This document shows, piece after piece, positions 1-6,094 of a stretch of 6,982 nucleotides of DNA (the stretch's first letter is position 1; each line of letters starts with the position of its first letter). The notes beneath the pieces are model-generated. The model had not been told where the DNA came from and ran no database searches. It saw nothing but the letters and a program-made list of their open reading frames with translations. The translations under genes were made by a program, and so were the position numbers. Origin of the DNA: an uncultured Candidatus Poseidoniales archaeon (GTDB lineage: Archaea > Thermoplasmatota > Poseidoniia > Poseidoniales > Thalassarchaeaceae); assembly GCA_950068635.1 (NCBI GenBank), contig CATMIM010000055.1:1-6982 (forward strand), given 5' to 3'.

Positions 1-1
1 C

Positions 2-676
<675 letters not shown>

Positions 677-700
677 GGGAGACCGAATCCCGTGCAGCCT

Positions 701-725
701 GACCGAGGCAAGCCTCAAGTCGGTC
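701..725. repeat. Inverted repeat / hairpin before the lipoprotein gene
   Basis: GAGGC (705-709) and GCCTC (712-716) form a 5-bp stem around AA. GACC (701-704) pairs with GGTC (722-725), so the stem can extend with a bulge of five bases. GACCGA also occurs at 681-686 as a direct repeat of 701-706. The element sits between the pyrophosphatase stop and the Shine-Dalgarno sequence of the lipoprotein gene. It has no U-tract, so a role as a terminator or leader structure is only a guess. Confidence 0.4.
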
Positions 726-728
726 GCC

Positions 729-735
729 GGAGAGG
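729..735 (+). promoter_or_regulatory. Shine-Dalgarno sequence of the lipoprotein gene
   Basis: GGAGAGG ends seven bases before ATG 743. It decides the start codon: the alternative GTG at 692 has no such site and would add 17 polar residues ahead of the signal peptide. Confidence 0.65.
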
Positions 736-742
736 GTCAAGC

Positions 743-1747
743 ATGCCTTCACAGCGTAGCCTGCTCACCTGCACGGCGCTCGTGCTGCTGCTCATGGGAA
801 CCAGCATGTCGGGCTGTCTGGGTGGCGGTGATGACGCTGACGACGACTACCTTGAGGGTCCGTTCAACGTGCCAGTATGGTCCATCGGCGATTGGTGGCT
901 GTACACATTCAGTACGCCGCGGTTCAGTGACGACACCACCCGGCTGGTGGTCTCCGAGAACGATACCGAGGACGGCACAGCCTACACGCTGGCGATATCC
1001 AGCCACACCGAGGCTCGGCGCCACGCGGTGCTCAATCACAACCCGTTCCTCGGGCGCATCACCCACGACAACCTGTCCGCCTACGAGAACGGAGAGCCCC
1101 GAGGGCTGTTCCAGTTCCCCTTCAAGGCTGGCGACATCTGGTCGTTCAACCTGTTCGCCACCGATTGGAACGCGACGGTGGTGAACGTGCTCTCGGAGAC
1201 CGACGGCATCACGAGCAACCGCATCGCGCTGATCGCCGCCCAGGCGTCGGACGGCTCCCAGCTCGCCTACGTGTTCGACGAGGACGCACGCTTCCTGCGC
1301 TCGCTCATCTGGACGGACGGCGACGGTGTGGAGCAGTTGGACATGCAACTGGTGCTGCACGGCATCGGGCACGAGGGTGAAGTCTGGTTCATCCGCGGGG
1401 GCGACCTGTACGACGACTCTTGGGAGCATTCGGGGGGAATGCCGGATGTTGAGATTCGTGACACCTTCTTCGTCAGCGACCACCCTGACAGCGGGGAGTG
1501 GGACGAGATGATCTACTGGCTCGACGCACGCATGGGAGGCGGCTCATCCACGGGCACGCTCACCTTGAGGGACCACACCTCCATCACCGCCCTGTCGCGC
1601 ACATGGGGCCCCGGCGCCCAGGAGGAGGGCCAACTGGGCACGATTCCCTATCCCAGCGGGGAGTACACGCTGACGATCACGCAGAGCGGCGACTCTGAGA
1701 TAGCCATCGTCATCGCAGGCGGCATCGAATTCTCGTGGACCCTCTGA
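743..1747 (+). CDS. Secreted lipoprotein of unknown function, archaeal marine type
   Basis: This is a predicted 334-residue protein exported and anchored outside the cell by a lipid. The N-terminus has basic residues, a hydrophobic stretch (about 11-18) and a lipobox, MSG|C, with Cys25 as the modified residue. A Gly/Asp-rich flexible linker follows (about 27-36). The mature part looks beta-rich and has two regions. Residues about 44-208 (VWSIGDWWLYTF, NHNPFLGRITH, FPFKAGDIWSF) resemble a lipoprotein family I recall from marine group II archaea. Residues about 236-334 look like a separate small beta-sandwich ending in SWTL. No catalytic motif is visible. The ATG at 743 is preferred over an in-frame GTG at 692 because GGAGAGG (729-735) lies at the right spacing and the signal peptide then starts normally. 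It may bind substrate or peptides for uptake, but that is inference. Confidence 0.85.
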   Translation: MPSQRSLLTCTALVLLLMGTSMSGCLGGGDDADDDYLEGPFNVPVWSIGDWWLYTFSTPRFSDDTTRLVVSENDTEDGTAYTLAISSHTEARRHAVLNHNPFLGRITHDNLSAYENGEPRGLFQFPFKAGDIWSFNLFATDWNATVVNVLSETDGITSNRIALIAAQASDGSQLAYVFDEDARFLRSLIWTDGDGVEQLDMQLVLHGIGHEGEVWFIRGGDLYDDSWEHSGGMPDVEIRDTFFVSDHPDSGEWDEMIYWLDARMGGGSSTGTLTLRDHTSITALSRTWGPGAQEEGQLGTIPYPSGEYTLTITQSGDSEIAIVIAGGIEFSWTL

Positions 1748-1754
1748 TCAGAGG
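1741..1754. repeat. Perfect palindrome spanning two convergent stop codons
   Basis: CCTCTGATCAGAGG is a perfect 14-bp palindrome centred between 1747 and 1748. It contains the TGA of the lipoprotein gene on the plus strand and the TGA of the glutaredoxin gene on the minus strand. Both genes therefore end in a Leu codon followed by TGA, with zero spacing. In RNA from either strand it could fold as a 5-bp stem with a GATC loop. A bidirectional transcription end is possible, but there is no U-tract to support it. Confidence 0.55.
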
Positions 1755-2014
1755 TATTCCATCAGGTCGTCCGAGCCGCCGACGAAAGTCGGCTCATCGC
1801 CACGGACATCCCAGATGGCTGGGACCGTGCGGTGGCCGGTCAATGTGACGACTTCGATGCGCAGATCAGGGGTCTCGCTGAGATCGTGCTCCTCGAAGCT
1901 CAGGTCCTTCGCTTCGAGTATGTTCTTCGCTCGCCGACAGTAGGGGCAGACAGTCGTCGTGAACATCACGAAATCCGATTCTGCGCTGGCGAGCAGGTCA
2001 TTGACGCCGGTCAT
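1748..2014 (-). CDS. Glutaredoxin-like thiol-disulfide oxidoreductase
   Basis: This is a small cytoplasmic thioredoxin-fold protein that reduces disulfides or handles glutathione-like mixed disulfides. The motifs are complete: CPYC active site at residues 23-26 (FTTTVCPYCRRAKN), the cis-proline loop TVP, and the GGSDDLMEYL end that forms the thiol-ligand site. From ATG 2014 the protein has 88 residues, the normal glutaredoxin size. An in-frame TTG at 2044 would add ten residues and overlap the upstream peptidase stop in a TTGA arrangement typical of translational coupling. Neither start has a strong Shine-Dalgarno sequence, so the start is unsettled; a 98-residue form is plausible. It has no signal peptide. 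It follows the M28 peptidase on the same strand, probably on one transcript. Archaea of this type are not known to make glutathione widely, so the real partner thiol is unknown. Confidence 0.9.
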   Translation of the reverse strand: MTGVNDLLASAESDFVMFTTTVCPYCRRAKNILEAKDLSFEEHDLSETPDLRIEVVTLTGHRTVPAIWDVRGDEPTFVGGSDDLMEYL

Positions 2015-2040
2015 GTTCGCTGCTGTTTCGGCGCCCTTTT

Positions 2041-3375
2041 TCAACCATCGTCCGCGACCAGGTCGGCCTCGACAGGCGTCTCAGCATCGCCAGGTTTCCA
2101 CAGGCTGATCCTGTCGGGCAATCTGCCCGTGCGCGCGAGGTGCACGAAGAAGGCGGAGGCGAGCAACAGCATCGGGAGCCACATCCACCATTCAAGGGGG
2201 AAGTTGAAGCCGCTGTGGCTGTGGAGGTCGGTCGTGGAATCATTGTCGCCGTAGAGGGAGGCGTTGCGGTCCCACCAGGCGAGCATGGCGACGATGTCCA
2301 GCCCCGTCTGCAGGCCCAGTTCGACGTTCGGCCTTCCACCAGCCATCGTGTTGAGCGTGGCCACGGAATCGGACCGCTGGTGCTTCGGGGTCTGCTCACA
2401 GGTGTCCCCCTCCTCGATGATGTTCTGGTGCTGGCCGCGGATCCAGGTCGCCGCGTGGCCTGCCATGATGAAGTTGAAGTGGTCGGAGTTGCCCTTCGTG
2501 TCGTCGATGACGCGCACCCATTCGGTCGGGTGGCTCAAGTTCTCGTTGATGTCCTTCAGCCTCTTCTGCAGCCATTCCGCGTCCGCCTGCATCTCCGGAG
2601 TGACCTCGAGCCCGCGGTCCTCGTAGTACGACCAGTCATCGACTGGCGAGGTGAACATGTAGAGCGTCCAGAAATCCTCGTCGCAGCCCGTGCTTCGACT
2701 TGCGAGCGGGGTCGGAACCGGCCAGTTGAGCGCGAACATGTCGTAATTGACGTAGGTGACGTTGACGTCGTCGGGGATCTGCTCGCTCACGAAGTGCAGC
2801 GAACCCTGTCCTCCGCTCTCCGACGAGCCGCTCCCCTGCCACTCCTCGTAGTCCCACCAGCCGAGCTTCCAGGTGTGCGTCGGGGTGATGTTCCACTCCA
2901 TGAACACCCGAGCCAGTTCCAGCAGCGCTCCCGAGCCGGTGCCGTCGTCATAAGCGCCCGAAGAGGTGCAGCCGGGATAGGGGATGCCGGCGACCGGCGG
3001 CGGTGTGTAGCAGATGGCGTCGTGATGGGCACCGGCCACCATCCAGTTGTTCTCCAGCGTCCCGTTGATGGTGACGACGATGTTCTCGCAGTTGCTGCAC
3101 TCGTCGCTGGTGAACGGTTGGCGCTCGACGTCGTAGCCCATCGCTTCGAGTTCAGTGACGATCCAGTCGCGGCCGTTCTCGTTGGCCATCGTGTCGATGC
3201 GCCGGTAGCCGAAGTTGGCCAGCTGCTGCATGTTGTCGTAGGCGGCCCCGCCGTCGGGCCATGCGGACGGCTCGACCTGTTGCTGGATGTCGGGCGTGGA
3301 AGCGATGCTGCCAGCCATCAGTGTGGGCACCAGCAGCAACAGTACCAGACTCACCGCGCGGCGCTGACGCTCCAT
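2041..3375 (-). CDS. M28-family zinc metallopeptidase, secreted and C-terminally membrane-anchored
   Basis: This 444-residue protein is probably an aminopeptidase that digests peptides outside the cell. A signal peptide (about 1-26; basic start, then VSLVLLLLVPTLMAG, no lipobox Cys) precedes the M28 domain. The co-catalytic zinc site can be followed in order: His117 in GAHHDA, Asp143 in GAYDDGTGSG, Glu177 (catalytic) and Glu178 in WWDYEEW, Asp212 in VNYDMF, and His332 in TPKHQRSDS. The GSGALLELAR helix and the NSDHFNF segment are also typical. Six cysteines (93, 96, 122, 136, 231, 326) lie outside and could form disulfides. Residues about 395-415 are a single membrane helix followed by RTGR and a roughly 30-residue acidic tail predicted to face the cytoplasm. 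ATG 3375 is supported by the signal peptide and a weak AAAGGG seven bases upstream. The exact substrate cannot be read from sequence. Confidence 0.93.
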   Translation of the reverse strand: MERQRRAVSLVLLLLVPTLMAGSIASTPDIQQQVEPSAWPDGGAAYDNMQQLANFGYRRIDTMANENGRDWIVTELEAMGYDVERQPFTSDECSNCENIVVTINGTLENNWMVAGAHHDAICYTPPPVAGIPYPGCTSSGAYDDGTGSGALLELARVFMEWNITPTHTWKLGWWDYEEWQGSGSSESGGQGSLHFVSEQIPDDVNVTYVNYDMFALNWPVPTPLASRSTGCDEDFWTLYMFTSPVDDWSYYEDRGLEVTPEMQADAEWLQKRLKDINENLSHPTEWVRVIDDTKGNSDHFNFIMAGHAATWIRGQHQNIIEEGDTCEQTPKHQRSDSVATLNTMAGGRPNVELGLQTGLDIVAMLAWWDRNASLYGDNDSTTDLHSHSGFNFPLEWWMWLPMLLLASAFFVHLARTGRLPDRISLWKPGDAETPVEADLVADDG

Positions 3376-3402
3376 CAGTCGACCCTTTCACGCACGCGCA
3401 CC

Positions 3403-3419
3403 TTGAGGCTTCGCCTCAA
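3403..3419. repeat. Hairpin in the divergent peptidase / hydrolase control region
   Basis: TTGAGGC (3403-3409), loop TTC, then GCCTCAA (3413-3419) is a perfect 7-bp inverted repeat. It lies in the 114-base gap between the M28 gene (minus) and the UlaG-like gene (plus), so it is upstream of both. An AT-richer stretch, AAATGTGGATAGAAT (3418-3432), abuts it and could hold a promoter box, although I see no clear archaeal TATA element. An operator or a shared leader structure is possible. Confidence 0.5.
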
Positions 3420-3479
3420 ATGTGGATAGAATGACCCAGCGAACTGCTCATGTGGGAAAACCCGCCATCGCGTTCCGAT

Positions 3480-3484
3480 GGGAG
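3480..3484 (+). promoter_or_regulatory. Shine-Dalgarno sequence deciding the UlaG-like gene start
   Basis: GGGAG ends five bases before ATG 3490. The upstream in-frame ATG at 3478 overlaps this site and has none of its own, so 3490 is the better start unless the message is leaderless. Confidence 0.55.
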
Positions 3485-3489
3485 ATTGG

Positions 3490-4344
3490 ATGGTGCCCGA
3501 GTCACGCACCCAGCCGGTGCTGCGCGGAGCCGACCTGCGCACCGAGATGGAGCAGGCGGAGCCCGGCGAGGGTGAGTTGTGCGCCTGGTGGCTGACACAG
3601 GCTTCGTGGCTCATCAAATTCCACGACGGCGCCACCGTCCTCATCGACCCGTGGTGGCGTGATTTGGAGGCGGGAGACATGTGGGGTAAATTGCTCGGAG
3701 AGTTTCCGCTTGAGCCCGAGGAGCACCCTGAGCCCGACCTCATCTGCTGCACGCATTGGCACGACGACCACATCTGCCCGGTGAGCATTCCACGGCTGGC
3801 GGCGGCGTTCCCGGAGACTCCGATCGTCATCCCCAACCGCTCGCTCGCCATGGTGCTCGAATGGGGGGTTCCGAAATCCCAACTCGTGACCATGAAGGGT
3901 GACGACGAGGTGACGTTCATCGGTGACGGCGGACGGATGCTGACGCTGCATGCGATTCCTGCCGCGCATGAGGAACTCGACGTGACGGAAGAGGGGTCGA
4001 ACTACCTCGGATTCCTGGTCTCTTCGGGTGACTGCACGGTGCTGCACATGGGTGACTCACAGCCCTACCCCGGCTGGCACGAGCGCATCGTGTCCACTTC
4101 CGCTGACCTCTCGGGCGGGCTCGATCTGGCATTGCTGTGCATCAACGGGAACGACAACCTGCGTCACGATGAGGCGGTCGACCTGGCGCTGGCCTGCCGG
4201 CCTCGGCTGGTCATGCCGATGCACTACGGCATGGACCCCGGAAACACGGTGGACCCGGCCATCTTCGTGGATGAGATGACGGCGCGTGGGGACGGTATCC
4301 GCCACGTGGTTCCTGAAGTCGGTGAGCAGGTCATCCTCAGTTGA
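3490..4344 (+). CDS. UlaG-like metallo-beta-lactamase-fold hydrolase
   Basis: This is a cytoplasmic metal-dependent hydrolase of about 284 residues, related to the family of UlaG (L-ascorbate-6-phosphate lactonase). Numbering from the ATG at 3478, the motifs are: WWLTQASWLIKF and VLIDPWW (first strands), the metal-binding THWHDDHI (His93, His95, Asp97, His98), a possible ligand His164 in PAAHEE, Asp193 in HMGDS, and His249 in MPMHYGM. The EWGVPKSQL and GDDEVTF segments match the UlaG layout. There is no signal peptide. It converges on the nucleotidyltransferase gene and overlaps its 3' end by 8 bases. A lactonase or phosphodiester-type activity fits the fold. A sugar-acid lactone substrate is suggested only by the neighbouring sugar genes. 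Other members of this fold act on N-acyl lipids, so the substrate is uncertain. Confidence 0.85.
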   Translation: MVPESRTQPVLRGADLRTEMEQAEPGEGELCAWWLTQASWLIKFHDGATVLIDPWWRDLEAGDMWGKLLGEFPLEPEEHPEPDLICCTHWHDDHICPVSIPRLAAAFPETPIVIPNRSLAMVLEWGVPKSQLVTMKGDDEVTFIGDGGRMLTLHAIPAAHEELDVTEEGSNYLGFLVSSGDCTVLHMGDSQPYPGWHERIVSTSADLSGGLDLALLCINGNDNLRHDEAVDLALACRPRLVMPMHYGMDPGNTVDPAIFVDEMTARGDGIRHVVPEVGEQVILS

Positions 4345-5056
4345 GCCTGGAGTTCGCATAGGCGAGTCCCTCGGGAAGTCCGATGTCGATGTACGCGGCG
4401 GCGATCGGTGCGGCCACGAGTTCGCCTACCGCGGCGAGCGAGTCCAGCATCTGCACATCGTCGCCCTCGGGCTCCTCCCAGAAGCGTGAGGTGAGCAGCA
4501 TCCTTCCAGTGCAGCGCCAGTTCTCACCATCCATCGGGAACGGTTGATCCTTCTGCTTCTCGCAGATTCCTGTGATGAGCAACTCGTCGGACGCCCCCGG
4601 ATTCAGGGCATTGATCCGTCCGGTGTCGCTGAGCAGTTCACCCCATGGCGACGTCACCTGTACTGCGCCGATGACCGTCTTCCCGGTGAGCCGGTGTGCG
4701 GCCAGCAGTTCGGCGCTCGGGCAGGGATGTCCGATGAACAGGTTGTCCGGCGAGGCGACCAGCATCTCGTCGCCGACCACTTCCCGCGCCTTCCGCAGCG
4801 CGTCGACGATCCCCTCGGGTTCTGATTGCTCCACGAACTCGAGGTCCGCGGCGTCGAAATCCGCCAATGCCTCGGCGATCGCTGGCTTCTCGGGGGAGGT
4901 CACGACTGCGATACCCGTAACACCAGCCGCCACCAACTCGTCGACGGTGCGCAGCAGCATCGAGCGGCCACCGATCTCGATGAGTTCCTTGCAGCCGTCG
5001 ACATGGTGTTCCTCCATGCGCGAACCGCGCCCAGCAGCCGGGATGACGCCCCACAT
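4337..5056 (-). CDS. Sugar-1-phosphate nucleotidyltransferase (GalU/RmlA-type fold)
   Basis: This 239-residue cytoplasmic enzyme is expected to join a sugar-1-phosphate to a nucleotide, releasing pyrophosphate. The nucleotide-binding motif AAGRGSRM is at residues 7-14, followed by a conserved lysine (Lys23) in CKELIEIGG. The usual Pro before that Lys is replaced by Cys. Asp104 in SPDNLFIG and Asp224 in YIDIGLPEGL are the expected metal ligands. QSEPEGIVDALRKA matches the family segment usually read as PLGTGDA. It is shorter than bacterial GalU (about 300) and has no C-terminal acyltransferase-like extension. ATG 5056 is well supported by GGAGG four bases upstream. It diverges from the glucuronokinase-like gene, which would supply its substrate, so UTP plus glucuronate-1-phosphate is the favoured reaction. 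Base specificity cannot be read here. The pyrophosphate released is the substrate of the pyrophosphatase at the left edge, although that link is generic. Confidence 0.88.
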   Translation of the reverse strand: MWGVIPAAGRGSRMEEHHVDGCKELIEIGGRSMLLRTVDELVAAGVTGIAVVTSPEKPAIAEALADFDAADLEFVEQSEPEGIVDALRKAREVVGDEMLVASPDNLFIGHPCPSAELLAAHRLTGKTVIGAVQVTSPWGELLSDTGRINALNPGASDELLITGICEKQKDQPFPMDGENWRCTGRMLLTSRFWEEPEGDDVQMLDSLAAVGELVAAPIAAAYIDIGLPEGLAYANSRLN

Positions 5057-5060
5057 CGCT

Positions 5061-5065
5061 CCTCC
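5061..5065 (-). promoter_or_regulatory. Shine-Dalgarno sequence of the nucleotidyltransferase gene
   Basis: Read on the minus strand, GGAGG ends four bases before ATG 5056 and fixes the start, giving a protein that begins directly with the Rossmann strand MWGVIPAAGRG. Confidence 0.75.
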
Positions 5066-5068
5066 GAG

Positions 5069-5090
5069 AGAGCACCTTGCACAAGGCTCT
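5069..5090. repeat. Hairpin upstream of the nucleotidyltransferase gene
   Basis: CCTTG (5075-5079), CA, CAAGG (5082-5086) is a 5-bp inverted repeat. AGAG (5069-5072) and CTCT (5087-5090) extend it with a two-base bulge. It lies immediately upstream of the minus-strand Shine-Dalgarno sequence inside the divergent control region, so it could be an operator or a leader structure. The loop is very tight if folded as RNA, which makes a protein-binding palindrome the likelier reading. Confidence 0.4.
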
Positions 5091-5138
5091 GACCCCGCAT
5101 GACAGCGTTGTGATCGTCGGGCGTCAATCCAATAGGGA

Positions 5139-5153
5139 CCGCTCTCTGAGCGG
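5139..5153. repeat. Hairpin just upstream of the kinase start codon
   Basis: CCGCTC (5139-5144), loop TCT, GAGCGG (5148-5153) is a perfect 6-bp GC-rich inverted repeat ending five bases before ATG 5159. No convincing Shine-Dalgarno sequence precedes this ATG, so the hairpin occupies the place where one would be expected. It might limit translation or be an operator. Confidence 0.45.
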
Positions 5154-5158
5154 ACCGC

Positions 5159-6094
5159 ATGTCCGAGGGAATCTCGTATTCCGTGCCGGCGCGCATCGGT
5201 CTGCTCGGCAACCCCTCAGACGGCTATTTCGGCCAGTGCATCTCACTGCCCGTGTGGAACTGGGAGGCGCGTGTCACCCTGACACCGGCAGAGGAGGTGG
5301 AACTCCCAGAGGATGAGGGACTGCGCAGGATCATGGATGCCACGTTCCAGGTGTTCGAGCAGCGGTTCGAATGTCCTGTTGGTGGATTCAGGGCCGAGGT
5401 TTCGACCACGATACCCCGTCAGGTGGGCCTCGCAGGCTCGTCGGCGATCGAGATGGCGTTCATGCGCTGCCTGATGGAGCACAACGGCATCACAACTGAT
5501 TCCCTCGACCCACGCGAACTCGCTGAATTGGTGCAGAGTGTGGAGACTGACATCCTTGGCATGGTGGCCGGCCTGCAGGACCGACTTCCCCAGGCGTATG
5601 GCGAGATGATGCACATGGACTTCCGCCGCGACCTGATGGAGGACCGCGGCTACGGTGACTACACATCGCTGGATTCCTCCCTGCTCCCCGCACTATGGCT
5701 TGCCAACGCCCCTTCCGGTGATGATTCGGGCGCGGTTCACTCCGACATCGCCAGACGTTGGCAGGAGGAGGACTCCGAGATGGTCGCCATCATCGCCGAG
5801 TTGGCTCGCGGAGCAGAGTTGGGCATGCTGGCCCTCGAGAGTGGTGAGCACGCATTCCTCTCGATGCTCATCGACGCCAACTTCGACCTGCGCACAGAGT
5901 TGTTCGGTGCCGAGGCCCTGGGTGAGACATACTCGATGGTCGAACTGGCGCGCGGGCTCGGCTCGTGCGCCAAGCAGTCGGGTTCCGGTGGCGCCATCTT
6001 CGGAATCGTCCCTGGAGATGAATTCGATTCGCTCGCCGCGCCCGCATTCGCCGAGCATGGCTGGAGTTACCACAGGTTGGAGGTGACGCCGTGA
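5159..6094 (+). CDS. GHMP-family sugar kinase, glucuronokinase-like
   Basis: This 311-residue cytoplasmic kinase probably phosphorylates D-glucuronate at C1 using ATP, giving glucuronate-1-phosphate. All three GHMP motifs are present: PARIGLLGNPSD (residues 10-21), the phosphate-binding loop PRQVGLAGSSA (86-96) and the C-terminal SGSGGAIFG (274-282). Asp141 in GLQDR is the likely catalytic base. The stretches GNPSDGYFG, IPRQVGLAGSSAI, GMVAGLQDR and MHMDF match what I remember of plant glucuronokinase closely, more so than galactokinase or heptose kinase. The length also fits that subfamily. ATG 5159 gives an N-terminus starting six residues before the first motif. The gene lacks an obvious Shine-Dalgarno sequence and is preceded by a small hairpin. 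It diverges from the nucleotidyltransferase gene and is coupled by a GTGA overlap to the following glycosidase-like gene. Galacturonate or another uronate is an alternative substrate. Confidence 0.9.
   Translation: MSEGISYSVPARIGLLGNPSDGYFGQCISLPVWNWEARVTLTPAEEVELPEDEGLRRIMDATFQVFEQRFECPVGGFRAEVSTTIPRQVGLAGSSAIEMAFMRCLMEHNGITTDSLDPRELAELVQSVETDILGMVAGLQDRLPQAYGEMMHMDFRRDLMEDRGYGDYTSLDSSLLPALWLANAPSGDDSGAVHSDIARRWQEEDSEMVAIIAELARGAELGMLALESGEHAFLSMLIDANFDLRTELFGAEALGETYSMVELARGLGSCAKQSGSGGAIFGIVPGDEFDSLAAPAFAEHGWSYHRLEVTP
6079..6086 (+). promoter_or_regulatory. Strong Shine-Dalgarno sequence inside the kinase 3' end
   Basis: GGAGGTGA is a full complement of the 16S rRNA tail and lies four bases before GTG 6091. 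It overlaps the last codons of the kinase and decides the unusual GTG start of the next gene over ATG 6112. Confidence 0.8.

Noticed and set aside
749..1483. A 244-codon minus-strand open frame opposite the lipoprotein gene
   Set aside because: The translation is Val/Glu/Arg-rich with no motif, and the plus strand has a signal peptide, a lipobox and a Shine-Dalgarno sequence.
2140..3429. A 429-codon plus-strand open frame opposite the M28 peptidase
   Set aside because: It is an antisense shadow of a convincing metallopeptidase with complete zinc ligands. Its translation is low-complexity Val/Arg/His-rich with no recognisable domain, as expected from GC-rich third-position bias.
3376..3489. 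A clear archaeal TATA box and BRE for the divergent genes
   Set aside because: The gap is only mildly AT-richer near 3418-3432, and no convincing box could be told from background.
3375..4047. Two overlapping minus-strand open frames of 181 codons each opposite the UlaG-like gene
   Set aside because: The plus-strand frame carries the full metallo-beta-lactamase metal site. The antisense frames show no family features.
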